Translations under genes and position numbers: made by a program
Notes under the pieces: model-generated
Database searches by the model: none
The model's input: only the letters and a program-made list of their open reading frames with translations
What the model was told of the DNA's origin: nothing
Shown: piece after piece, positions 16,550-24,501 of the stretch
Layout: the number at the start of each line of letters is the position of its first letter
How positions within the stretch are numbered: position 1 is the stretch's first letter
Source: Allobosea psychrotolerans
GTDB lineage: Bacteria > Pseudomonadota > Alphaproteobacteria > Rhizobiales > Beijerinckiaceae
Reading direction: 5' to 3'
Length of the DNA stretch: 64,000 bases
Assembly: GCF_002917105.1 (NCBI RefSeq)
Contig: NZ_PQFZ01000023.1
Coordinates: 17,367-81,366 of the forward strand

Positions 16550-17425
16550 TCACTCGAAGCGCTGGATGCGTTCCCCGAACAGGCCGCGGGGCCTGAACAG
16601 CAGAACGAGCAGCATCATCAGATAGATCACCGCGGTCGACCATTGCGTGTAGCCGAGCCCGATGGTGATGCCCTTGACCAGGCCGACCATCAGCGCGGCC
16701 ACGACCACGCCCCAGAAGGAGCCGAGCCCACCAATGACGACGACGACGAAGGCCGGCGTGATGATCTCCTGGCCCATGGCGGGGTGGATCGAATAGATCG
16801 GCGCCAGCAAGACGCCGGCGAGCCCCGCAAGCCCAATGCCGAGGCCGGCGACCGCGACCATATAGGGCTGCAGCGAGATGCCGAGCGCGCCGACCATGTC
16901 GGGGTTCTGCACGCCGGCGCGCACGACGCGCCCAAATGCGGTGCGCTGGAGCAGGAACCAGAGGCCGAGCACGCAGGCGGCTGCAATCAGCAGCAGCAAG
17001 GCGCGGTAGCGCGAATAGATGAACTCGCCGAGGAAGATCTGGCCGCGCAATGCGGTGGGAATCGAGAAGGAGAGCGGCGGCGCGCCGAAAATCATGCGCA
17101 GCGACTGCTCGGCCACCATGGCGAGCCCGAAGGTCAGGAGCAGGGAGAGGATCGGGTCCGAGCGGTAGAAGCGTTGGAACAGGCCGCGCTCGACGACGAT
17201 GCCGATCAGCGCCACCAGCAGCGGCGAGGCGATGATCGCGCCGCCGAAGCCGATATGAGGGGCGAGCACGATCGTGAGATAGGCGCCGATGGCGTAGAAG
17301 GCGCCATGGGCCAGGTTGACGATGCCGCCGAGCGAGAAGATCAGCGACAGGCCAAGCGCGATCAGGAGGTAATAGACCCCGTCGAGCAGCCCGTTCAGTA
17401 CCTGCTGGATGAAGAGGATGAGCAA
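16550..17425 (-). CDS. Branched-chain amino-acid-type ABC transporter permease LivH
   Basis: The 291-residue membrane protein has the LivH opening (FIQQVLNGLLDGVYYLLIAL), the INLAHG-type motif GIVNLAHGAFYAIGAY and the late GLGSFWG segment. The start read here is a TTG at 17425 with GGAAAG about 7 bp upstream; there is no better start. It is the partner of the LivM domain of the fused protein. It is separated from the binding-protein gene by 134 bp that include a strong hairpin. Confidence 0.92.
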   Translation of the reverse strand: MLILFIQQVLNGLLDGVYYLLIALGLSLIFSLGGIVNLAHGAFYAIGAYLTIVLAPHIGFGGAIIASPLLVALIGIVVERGLFQRFYRSDPILSLLLTFGLAMVAEQSLRMIFGAPPLSFSIPTALRGQIFLGEFIYSRYRALLLLIAAACVLGLWFLLQRTAFGRVVRAGVQNPDMVGALGISLQPYMVAVAGLGIGLAGLAGVLLAPIYSIHPAMGQEIITPAFVVVVIGGLGSFWGVVVAALMVGLVKGITIGLGYTQWSTAVIYLMMLLVLLFRPRGLFGERIQRFE

Positions 17426-17513
17426 GGGTTGGCTTTCCGCTGCGTGGAATGAAATGCCGTCATGGTTGGGCTTGACCCGACCATCCCGGAAATCAGGGGG
17501 CTACCGTCGTGAG

Positions 17514-17547
17514 ATTCTCGGGTCAGCGCTGCGCGCTGCCCGAGAAT
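17514..17547. terminator. Strong hairpin downstream of the binding-protein gene
   Basis: ATTCTCGGG-T-CAGCGC (17514-17529) pairs with GCGCTGCCCGAGAAT (17533-17547), a 15-bp stem with one bulged base and a 3-nt loop, in the gap after the binding-protein stop. No U-run follows on the minus strand. It may be a 3'-stabilising or partial-termination structure that lets the binding protein be made in excess over the permeases. Confidence 0.5.
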
Positions 17548-17559
17548 GACAACGCCCCT

Positions 17560-18825
17560 TCAGCTCATCTTGCAGACGGCCTCGTCGCCCTGGGTGGCGA
17601 TGACCTCGAGATCCTCGTTCGGGCCGGGAACCGGTGGTGACGAGGTGAAGAGGTCCCACTGGTTCTTCACCTGCGCCGCCGGAAGGGCGGTGATCGTGTA
17701 CATCTCGCTCATGAGCTGGTGGTCGGAGGCGCGGAAATAGCCCGGTCGCGTCTTCATCACGTCGAACTTCGCGCCCTTCTCCCAGTATTCGAGGATCTTT
17801 GCGGTGTCCGTGCTCTTCAGCTCGTTCATCGACTGGGCCATGATCTTCACGGCCATGTAGTCGCCCCAGGCCTGGTTCTCCGGGGGCTTGCCGTATTTCT
17901 TGGTGAAGGCGGCGACGAACTTCTTGCTCTCAGGCGTGTCGATCAGGTGATGCCAGACGCAGGGCCAGACGCCGCCGAAATTGTCCTTGCCCGCGGCCCA
18001 GGCGAGCGCCGTGTCGAAGCCGAAGCCGGCGACCGGGAAAGTCAGCCCGAACTCGGAATACTGCTTCAGGAAATTGGTGATCTGGTTGCCGGCAAGGTTG
18101 GAGATCACCAGATCGGGCTTGGCGGCACGGATCTCGATCAGCAGGGCCGAGAAGTCGGTCGCGTCGGTCGGCACCAGCTTGTCGGCGGCGAACTGGCCGC
18201 CATTGGCCTCCATGAAGCGCTTGGCGACCTTGAGCAGGTCATGACCGAAGGCGTAGTCGGCGGTCAGCGAGAACCACTTCTTGCCCTTGACCAGGCCCTG
18301 CGCCATCAGCGAGCGGCCGCAGCTTTTCACATACATCGAGTTCTGGTGCTCGACATGGAACATGTAGCGGTTGCAGCTTTCGCCGCGCAGCGCGTCGGAA
18401 TTGCCGCCGGTGTTGACGAAGAGCGTCTTGTTGCGGGCCGCGACCTGCGAGATCGTCAGGCAGGAGGCCGAGGAAATCTCGCCGAGGATGCAGGCGACCT
18501 TGTCGCGCTCGATCATGCGCTCGGCCTTGGTCGAGGCGGTCTGCGGATTGACCGAGTCCTCCTTCAGCGCCTCGAGCTTGCGGCCGTTGACGCCGCCGGC
18601 CGCATTGATCTCCTCGACCGCGAGATCGACCGCCATCACGGCATATTCGCCGAGCGGGCCTAGGAAGCCGGTGCGCGGGGTCAGATGCCCGTAGCGGATC
18701 GCGTCGGGCGTCTGCGCCAGGATCAGCGCGGGGCTGGCGATCAGCCCGGTGGCTGCGCCGGCGCCGAGGCCGACCAGCGCCTGACGGCGCGAGACGCGGA
18801 ATTTCGATGGCTGTCGATCTGTCAT
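17560..18825 (-). CDS. ABC transporter substrate-binding protein, Liv/urea type
   Basis: A 421-residue periplasmic binding protein of the type 1 fold. A twin-arginine-like signal (SRRQALVGLGAGAATGLIAS) ends near AQT. The mature part opens with IRYGHLTPRTGFLGPLGEYA, and AVDLAVEEINAAGGVNGRKL is the family signature. Start ATG at 18825 has GGAGGA 6 bp upstream. It is the first gene of the transporter operon and divergent from a GntR regulator. The ligand is unknown; context suggests an organic acid or quaternary amine. Confidence 0.93.
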   Translation of the reverse strand: MTDRQPSKFRVSRRQALVGLGAGAATGLIASPALILAQTPDAIRYGHLTPRTGFLGPLGEYAVMAVDLAVEEINAAGGVNGRKLEALKEDSVNPQTASTKAERMIERDKVACILGEISSASCLTISQVAARNKTLFVNTGGNSDALRGESCNRYMFHVEHQNSMYVKSCGRSLMAQGLVKGKKWFSLTADYAFGHDLLKVAKRFMEANGGQFAADKLVPTDATDFSALLIEIRAAKPDLVISNLAGNQITNFLKQYSEFGLTFPVAGFGFDTALAWAAGKDNFGGVWPCVWHHLIDTPESKKFVAAFTKKYGKPPENQAWGDYMAVKIMAQSMNELKSTDTAKILEYWEKGAKFDVMKTRPGYFRASDHQLMSEMYTITALPAAQVKNQWDLFTSSPPVPGPNEDLEVIATQGDEAVCKMS

Positions 18826-18917
18826 AGGCGTTCCTCCCAGAACGGTTCCGCGCTTTGCGCTGGATTCTCGACCCGTGGTCTTTTTGAAGTCGCGGTCTTG
18901 CAGCCGCTTGTCGTGAT

Positions 18918-18929
18918 CTGTGATCACAG
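18918..18929. promoter_or_regulatory. Putative GntR operator (perfect palindrome)
   Basis: CTGTGATCACAG is a perfect 12-bp palindrome between the divergent binding-protein and GntR genes, 14 bp before the regulator ATG and 92 bp from the binding-protein start. The position suits autoregulation and joint control. It also resembles CRP half-sites (TGTGA...TCACA) but without the normal 6-bp spacer, so a GntR site is the better guess. Confidence 0.55.
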
Positions 18930-18943
18930 TTAAGTTGGCAGAC

Positions 18944-19723
18944 ATGATTGGCCATGTCCAGCCCTCTCCCGTTGCCGCCGCCGCCATGGCCGACGATGCG
19001 CCCGGCGCGGCGGAGACGCCGCGTGATCCTTGGGTGCTGGATGAGGTCGGCGCGCTGGCGCGCGAGACCCTGGGCGAGCGGGTCACCGCCGAATTGCGCG
19101 CGCTTTTGGTCGCAGGTCGGCTCGCGCCGGGCGAGAAATTGTCGCTGCGCCGCGTCGCGGAGGCGCTCGGCGTCTCGATGATGCCGGTGCGCGAGGCGGT
19201 GAGCCGGCTCGCGGCTGATGGAGCGCTCGAGGTGCTGCCGGGGCGGGCGGTGCGCGTGCCGGTGCTGACGCTGGCGCAGTTCCGGGAGCTGACGCGATTG
19301 CGGCTGGTCGTCGAGGGCTTTGCCGCCGAGGAGGCGGCGCGCAAGGCGACGCCGGATCAGCTCGCCCGGATCGCGGCGCATGAGGCCGCCTTCCGGCAGG
19401 CCGCAAGCGCCGAGGCACCGGACCCGGCCGGCGCGGTCGCCGCCAATCGCGACCTGCATTTCGCCCTCTATGAGGCGGCCGGCATGCCCAGCCTGATCGA
19501 GATGATCGAGCGGCTCTGGCTCAAGGCCGGGCCGATCCTCAATCTCGACATGCGTCATGAGCCGCGCCGGCTCAAGGGCGGCCGCGCCATGCAGGAGCAT
19601 GAGAAGCTGCTCGCGGCGCTGCGGCGCGGCGATGCCGCGGCGGCGCGGGCGGCGCTGGAAGCCGATATCGGCGCGGCAGCGGCACATATCGAACAGACAG
19701 GGCAGCTCAAGGAATCGGATTGA
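18944..19723 (+). CDS. GntR family transcriptional regulator (FCD subfamily)
   Basis: The 259-residue protein has a winged-helix domain (about 45-105, with VSMMPVREAVSRL) and an FCD effector domain containing DLHFALYEAAGM and HEKLLAALRRGD. The frame is open to a GTG at 18920, but that start would place coding sequence inside the CTGTGATCACAG palindrome. The ATG at 18944 is therefore preferred. It is divergent from the Liv operon and probably controls it together with the downstream SDR gene. Confidence 0.9.
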   Translation: MIGHVQPSPVAAAAMADDAPGAAETPRDPWVLDEVGALARETLGERVTAELRALLVAGRLAPGEKLSLRRVAEALGVSMMPVREAVSRLAADGALEVLPGRAVRVPVLTLAQFRELTRLRLVVEGFAAEEAARKATPDQLARIAAHEAAFRQAASAEAPDPAGAVAANRDLHFALYEAAGMPSLIEMIERLWLKAGPILNLDMRHEPRRLKGGRAMQEHEKLLAALRRGDAAAARAALEADIGAAAAHIEQTGQLKESD

Positions 19724-19730
19724 TCCCACG

Positions 19731-19855
19731 AGAGTGTTTTCGAGCGAAGTGGATACGGGTTCCCTCGCGACAAACGCGAAGCGTTTGCGTGGAGAAAACG
19801 CGTCAAAACAAAAGGCTAGAGCAGTTTCCGATCCAGTTGGAGCGGAAACTGCTCT
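19731..19855. repeat. Dispersed intergenic repeat with terminal inverted repeat
   Basis: The end of the element is a perfect 13-bp inverted repeat: AGAGCAGTTTCCG (19818-19830) and CGGAAACTGCTCT (19843-19855). The part before it (GTTTTCGAGCGAAGTGGATA and on to AAAACGCGTCAAAACAAAA) is a sequence I recognise from memory as a common non-coding repeat in Rhizobiales genomes. It lies between the GntR and SDR genes. Confidence 0.65.
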
Positions 19856-19885
19856 GGCGAGCGCCAACCACAGGGAGAGAACATC

Positions 19886-20662
19886 ATGGATTTGCAGATC
19901 GAGGGCTTGCGCGTGCTCATCACCGCCGGCGCGGGCGGCATCGGGCGTGCGACGGCGCGCGCCTTCGCGGCCGAGGGGGCGAAGGTGCATATCTGCGACG
20001 TCGATCGCGATGCGCTGGCCGCGATGGCGCAGAGCGATCCGGCGGTCACGCAATCGGTCTGCGACGTCTCCGACCGCAAGGCCGTGGGCAGGCTGTTCGA
20101 GGAGGCGCTCGCGGCGCTGGGCGGGCTCGACTGCCTGGTCAACAATGCCGGCATCGCCGGCCCGACTGGCCGCGTCGACGAGATCGACCCGGCGGACTGG
20201 GACGCTTGCGTCGCCATCGACCTGACCGGCCAATTCAACTGCACGCGGCTTGCGGTGGAGCGTCTCAAGCAGTCGGCGAATGCCAGTATCGTCAATCTGT
20301 CGAGCCAGGCGGGGAAGCACGGCTTTCCCTTGCGCTCGCCCTATGCGGCAGCGAAATGGGGCGTGATCGGCTTCACCAAGGCGCTGGCCGCCGAACTCGG
20401 CGAGTTCGGCATCAGGGCGAACGCCATCTGCCCGGGGCTGGTCGACGGCGCGCGCATCCAGAGCGTCATCGCCAACAAGGCGCGCAGCATGAACATCTCG
20501 CATGACGAGATGGCGGCGCGGCTCTTTGCCGGCGTCTCGATCAAGCGCTTCGTCGACCCCAATGACATCGCCAAGCAGATCGTCTTCCTGGCCTCGCCCT
20601 TCGGCAAGACGATCTCGGGGCAGGAGGTATCGGTCTGCGGGGATACGCGGATGCTGAGCTGA
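19886..20662 (+). CDS. SDR family oxidoreductase
   Basis: The 258-residue classical short-chain dehydrogenase has the cofactor motif AGAGGIGRAT (in place of TGxxxGIG), NNAGIAG, a catalytic serine in NLSSQAG, and Tyr153/Lys157 in the YAAAK motif. CDVDRDAL after the second strand suggests NAD rather than NADP. AGGGAGAG precedes the ATG. It lies downstream of the GntR regulator, separated by a repeat, and may act in the same catabolic route as the BKACE and dehydrogenase genes. Confidence 0.92.
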   Translation: MDLQIEGLRVLITAGAGGIGRATARAFAAEGAKVHICDVDRDALAAMAQSDPAVTQSVCDVSDRKAVGRLFEEALAALGGLDCLVNNAGIAGPTGRVDEIDPADWDACVAIDLTGQFNCTRLAVERLKQSANASIVNLSSQAGKHGFPLRSPYAAAKWGVIGFTKALAAELGEFGIRANAICPGLVDGARIQSVIANKARSMNISHDEMAARLFAGVSIKRFVDPNDIAKQIVFLASPFGKTISGQEVSVCGDTRMLS

Positions 20663-20681
20663 GGGAGAGGGAGGCCCGCCG

Positions 20682-21032
20682 TCAGCCGGCGTCGATCCGC
20701 TGGGCGAGCTTGATCGGGCGGCCCTTCGGCAATTTCTCCGCGATGCCGTAAAGCTGCTCGCGGCGGTCGATCTCGCGCCAGACATCGTCGGGCGCGATGC
20801 CGATCTCGCTCCAGAGCACCACCAGATTATAGATCAGGTCGGCGCTTTCGAGGATGGTGCGGCGGCGGTCGCCCTGCACGGCTTCGAGCCCGACCTCGAC
20901 GGCCTCCTCGGCGACCTTCTTGGCCATTTTCGGCATGCCTTCGCCGAGCAGCTTGGCGGTGCGCGAAAAGGCGGGATCGCGCGAGCGTGCTGCGAGGACG
21001 GCGGCGTGCAATCTGCTGACCGAATCAACCAT
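20682..21032 (-). CDS. Phosphoribosyl-ATP pyrophosphatase-like protein (HisE/MazG type)
   Basis: A 116-residue all-helical protein. SYTAKLL-like SRTAKLLGEG, KKVAEEAVEVGLEAVQGDR and ESADLIYNLVVLW match the HisE/MazG metal-binding motifs (ExxE and ExxD). HisE removes pyrophosphate from phosphoribosyl-ATP in histidine synthesis. The gene stands alone, not beside hisF or hisI, and its C-terminal tail (LPKGRPIKLAQRI) is unlike that of usual HisE. It may be a second copy or a related pyrophosphatase. ATG at 21032 is chosen; the longer frame upstream has no family support. Confidence 0.78.
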   Translation of the reverse strand: MVDSVSRLHAAVLAARSRDPAFSRTAKLLGEGMPKMAKKVAEEAVEVGLEAVQGDRRRTILESADLIYNLVVLWSEIGIAPDDVWREIDRREQLYGIAEKLPKGRPIKLAQRIDAG

Positions 21033-21262
21033 TCCTAGAGCGTCACCCCGCCGCATGAGGGTTTCATGACAACCATGTCGGAGCAGGCCCGACAGGCGAA
21101 TCATTCGTCGGCTCAATTTAACGCGGATATGCCCAAGGGGAAGGAGAATTGGCGCGGAGTGCGCTGGCGGTGCAGCCGTCACAGCACCGGTCCGATTCCG
21201 TAACTCTTTGAGTTTGCACCGACTTCTTCCGAAAGCCGGATTCCATTTTTCGGGCCGATGCT

Positions 21263-21772
21263 CTAAGGTTTGGCGAAAGGCGCAAACAGTGTCGCGACCT
21301 GGAGATAGACCTCGCGCTTGAAGGGGATGATCAAGGCAGGCGTCCGTTCCAGCTTCTCCCAGCGCCAGGCATCGAACTCGGCCTTGTGACCGCCTGCGGG
21401 GGTGAGCGTGTTGATCTCGTCATCAGGGCCGTCGAGGCGGAAGGCGAACCATTTCTGTGCCTGGCCGCGCCAGCGCCCCCGCCAGGCCTCCTTGCCGATA
21501 TCGACAGGCAGGTCGTAGCTGAGCCAGCCGGGCGCCTCAGTGAGCAGGGTCGCGGAAGTGACGTTGGTCTCCTCCTGCAACTCGCGCCTCGCCGCCTGAA
21601 GCGGCGTCTCACCCGCATCGATGCCGCCTTGCGGCATCTGCCATTCATAGCCTTCCGCGACATGCTCGCGCAGGCTGCGATTGGCCCGTCGGCCGATGAA
21701 GACGAGGCCCTGCGCATTGAACAGCGCGAGGCCCACGCAGGGACGATAGCCCTTGGGCGGGGAAGCGATCAT
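21263..21772 (-). CDS. rppH: RNA pyrophosphohydrolase (Nudix)
   Basis: The 169-residue protein carries a complete Nudix box at 49-71 (GGIDAGETP...RRELQEETNV), a start like YRPCVGLALFN, and a C-terminal WRWEKLERTPALIIPFKREVY, all typical of RppH/IalA. It removes pyrophosphate from 5'-triphosphorylated mRNA to trigger decay. Its start overlaps the stop of the DUF610 gene, so it ends a long minus-strand operon with envC and ctpA. Confidence 0.93.
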   Translation of the reverse strand: MIASPPKGYRPCVGLALFNAQGLVFIGRRANRSLREHVAEGYEWQMPQGGIDAGETPLQAARRELQEETNVTSATLLTEAPGWLSYDLPVDIGKEAWRGRWRGQAQKWFAFRLDGPDDEINTLTPAGGHKAEFDAWRWEKLERTPALIIPFKREVYLQVATLFAPFAKP

Positions 21773-22983
21773 CGCAGAGAGCCTGTCGAGGACGGGTTTC
21801 GGAAGCCGCGCGCCGCGCTGACCGGCACGACGAGGATGCCCTTGGCCTCGAGCGACGGCGCCCAGCGCGCGATCCGCTCGATCGAGACGGGCAGGGCGCT
21901 CGCCGAGGCGATGACGATGCCCTGCTCGCGCGCCAACGCTTCCAGCATGGCGAGTTCCTTGTCGATCGCGTCGGCCCGGGCGACCGTGTCGATGACGCGA
22001 TCGACCTTCATCGCCGGGATCTGGGCGCGCGCGGCCGAGGTCGCGAGCAAGCTGCGCGAGGAAGAGCCGTCATCGACGACGATGAGCCCGCGCCCGGCGA
22101 TCTCGCGCAGGATCGGCGAGAGCGCGGCCTCGTCCGCCGTCAGGCGGCCGCCGAGGAAATTGACGATGCCGACATAGCCGGTGAAGCGCCCGAGCACCCA
22201 TTGCAGCCGGTCGAGATTCTCAGCCGCCTTCGGGCCGGTCAGCAGGGTTTGCGGGCCAGGGTCGTTGTCGGGATAGTCGAACGGCTCCATCGGCACCTGG
22301 AGGAAGACCTCATGGCCCTCGCCGCGCGCGCGCTGGACCGTGCGCTCCAACTCCGGACCATAGGGTGCGAAGGCCAGCGACACCGTACCCGGCAATTTGG
22401 CGATGGCGTCGGCGGTGCCGCTCTGGCTGATGCCGAGGCCGCCGACGAGGAGGGCGATCCGCCCTGCCGGCTTGGTCGCGGGCTGCGGCCCGAGCGGGCG
22501 GGCATAGATCTGGGCGGGCGTCACACCGTCGGGGGCGGTCTTCGGCAGCAAGCCGTGGCGCGTGCGCTCGACCAGCCGGCTGTCGGGGGAGGGGGCGAGC
22601 TTGATCGTCGCGGGGCTGTCGGGGATGGTGATGACGATCGAGCCAGGCGCTTCTGCGCCTGCTCCTGGGCGCACTACGGTCACGCCGGCTTCGGTTTCGA
22701 GCTGGCTGGCACTGGCCTGGGTTCGGGCTTCCGGTGTGGAGGCCGGCGGCGTCTGCGAGGTCGCTTGCGATGGGGGGAGGCGTTTTTCGATCAGCGCCGT
22801 GGCCATCGGTTCGCCGCCATCGGGATCGCGGCGCGTCGCGACGAGAAAGAGGAGAGCGACCACCGCAAGGCCGACGGCGCCGCTCGCGCCGAGGGCAAGC
22901 CAAAGGCCCCATGGTTTGCCATGAGGCGCGGGGCGATTCTGGCCGAGCGGCCGATTGAGCTCGGTGAGCGGCGTTCCGGCCAA
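21769..22983 (-). CDS. Divergent polysaccharide deacetylase family protein (YibQ/DUF610)
   Basis: The product has 404 residues. One membrane helix near the N-terminus (about 25-48) is followed by a Pro/Thr/Ala-rich linker and a DUF610 domain from about residue 170 (RIALLVGGLGISQSGTADAI, FLQVPMEPFDYP, GRGLIVVDDGSS). Such proteins form a periplasmic deacetylase-like fold and commonly follow envC and ctpA. The start read is a TTG at 22983 with AGGA upstream. Catalytic activity is not proven in the family. Confidence 0.87.
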   Translation of the reverse strand: MAGTPLTELNRPLGQNRPAPHGKPWGLWLALGASGAVGLAVVALLFLVATRRDPDGGEPMATALIEKRLPPSQATSQTPPASTPEARTQASASQLETEAGVTVVRPGAGAEAPGSIVITIPDSPATIKLAPSPDSRLVERTRHGLLPKTAPDGVTPAQIYARPLGPQPATKPAGRIALLVGGLGISQSGTADAIAKLPGTVSLAFAPYGPELERTVQRARGEGHEVFLQVPMEPFDYPDNDPGPQTLLTGPKAAENLDRLQWVLGRFTGYVGIVNFLGGRLTADEAALSPILREIAGRGLIVVDDGSSSRSLLATSAARAQIPAMKVDRVIDTVARADAIDKELAMLEALAREQGIVIASASALPVSIERIARWAPSLEAKGILVVPVSAARGFRNPSSTGSLR

Positions 22984-23154
22984 GGGCAGCCGTCCTCAGC
23001 TAAGAGAGCAAAGACCTGAAGCAAGCATGCTGGTGCCCGAGAGCGCGTCCGTTTCCCGGCAGCATGATCGCACGGCCCGAATCAACGGACCGCGCGCCTA
23101 GTCTTGTCGTGTGACGAGCCGCCCGTCGAGTGCCGGGCGGCGTGTCTCCCGTGC

Positions 23155-24501
23155 TCAGTTCGGCTTCGGCGCCTCGGGGGCGGGCGCCGGCGCGGGCGCG
23201 GCGGCGTCCTTCTTGACGCCGTGCAGCAGGTCGAGCGCCGCAATCAGCTGCGTGTCCTTCAACGGATCGTTGGGCACGTAGGAGGCCGAACCGGACTGCT
23301 CTTCCTTGCCGTCGACCGTCTTGAGATGGCCCTTGAGCGAAGCCTCGCCCTTGCTCTCGCCAAGCTTGTCCTTGAGCTCGGCCGGGATCTCCTGCGCGAC
23401 CTCGACATCGGGCGTGATGCCCTTGGCCTGGATTGAGTTGCCGGACGGCGTGTAGTAGCGCGCCGTGGTCAGGCGCAGGCCGCCATTGGCGCCGAGCGGG
23501 ATCACGGTCTGGACCGAGCCCTTGCCGAAGGAGCGCGTGCCCATGATGGTGGCGCGCTTGTGGTCCTGCAGCGCGCCGGCGACGATCTCGGCCGCCGAGG
23601 CGGAAGAGCCGTTGATCAGCACCACGACGGGCTTGCCCTTGGTCAGGTCGCCGCCGGGCTTGGCGTTGAAGACCTGCGTCTCCTCGGCGTTGCGGCCGCG
23701 CGTCGAGACGATCTTGCCGCGCTCGAGGAAGGCGTTGGAAACCAGAACGGACTGGTCGAGACGGCCGCCGCGGTTGTTGCGAAGGTCGATGACGTAGCCC
23801 TTGATCTTGTCCTTGCCGATCTCGGCGTTGACCTTCTCGATGCCTTTGCGCAGGCCCTCATAGGTCTGTTCGCTGAAGGTGCCGATGCGGATATAGCCGA
23901 CGTCGTTTTCGACGCGCTCCTCGACAGCCGGGACCACGATGGTGGTGCGTGTCAGGGTGAATTCGAGCGGATCGGGCTTGCCCGGGCGCTCGATCTTGAG
24001 CTTGACCTGGGTGTTGATGATGCCGCGCATCTTCTCGACGGCCTGGGTCAGGCTCAGGCCCTTGACCTCGTCGCCGTCGATCTGGCGGATGATGTCGTTG
24101 GAGAGGATGCCGGCCTTCGAGGCGGGCGTGTCGCGGATCGGCTTGGCTACCTTGAGGACGCCGTCCTCCATCGTTACCTCGATGCCGAGCCCGCCGAACT
24201 GGCCGCGCATGTCGGTGTCCATGTCGCGGAAGCTCTTCGCGTCGAGATAGCCCGAATGCGGATCGAGCGAGGAGACCATGCCGTTGATGGCGGCCTCGAT
24301 CAGCTTCTGTTCATCCGGCTTCTCGACATAATCGGTGCGGATCTTCTCGAAGATGTCACCGAACAGGTTGAGACTGCGATAGACCTCGGCGGAGGCAGCC
24401 ACCGCGCTGGTCGAAGTGAACAGCTTTGTCTGGGTGACCAGACCGGTCAGGCCGGCGCCCATGACCGCACCGGCGAAAACGAGGGAAACCTTGCGCATCA
24501 T
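23155..24501 (-). CDS. ctpA: Carboxy-terminal processing protease, S41 family
   Basis: A 448-residue periplasmic serine protease. A signal peptide (VSLVFAGAVMGAGLTGLVT) is followed by a PDZ domain (about 95-180) and the tail-specific protease domain. Comparison with the E. coli Tsp spacing places the catalytic serine at S302 (GSSASAAE) and the lysine at K327 (RSFGKGS), 25 residues apart as expected. The C-terminus is Pro/Ala-rich. Start at 24501 overlaps the envC stop (ATGA). It probably processes envelope proteins or peptidoglycan enzymes. Confidence 0.95.
   Translation of the reverse strand: MMRKVSLVFAGAVMGAGLTGLVTQTKLFTSTSAVAASAEVYRSLNLFGDIFEKIRTDYVEKPDEQKLIEAAINGMVSSLDPHSGYLDAKSFRDMDTDMRGQFGGLGIEVTMEDGVLKVAKPIRDTPASKAGILSNDIIRQIDGDEVKGLSLTQAVEKMRGIINTQVKLKIERPGKPDPLEFTLTRTTIVVPAVEERVENDVGYIRIGTFSEQTYEGLRKGIEKVNAEIGKDKIKGYVIDLRNNRGGRLDQSVLVSNAFLERGKIVSTRGRNAEETQVFNAKPGGDLTKGKPVVVLINGSSASAAEIVAGALQDHKRATIMGTRSFGKGSVQTVIPLGANGGLRLTTARYYTPSGNSIQAKGITPDVEVAQEIPAELKDKLGESKGEASLKGHLKTVDGKEEQSGSASYVPNDPLKDTQLIAALDLLHGVKKDAAAPAPAPAPEAPKPN

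Noticed and set aside
18918..18929. CRP site
   Set aside because: TGTGA and TCACA overlap without the 6-bp spacer needed by CRP.
18920..18943. Longer GTG start for the second GntR regulator
   Set aside because: It would begin inside a perfect operator-like palindrome and adds no conserved residues.
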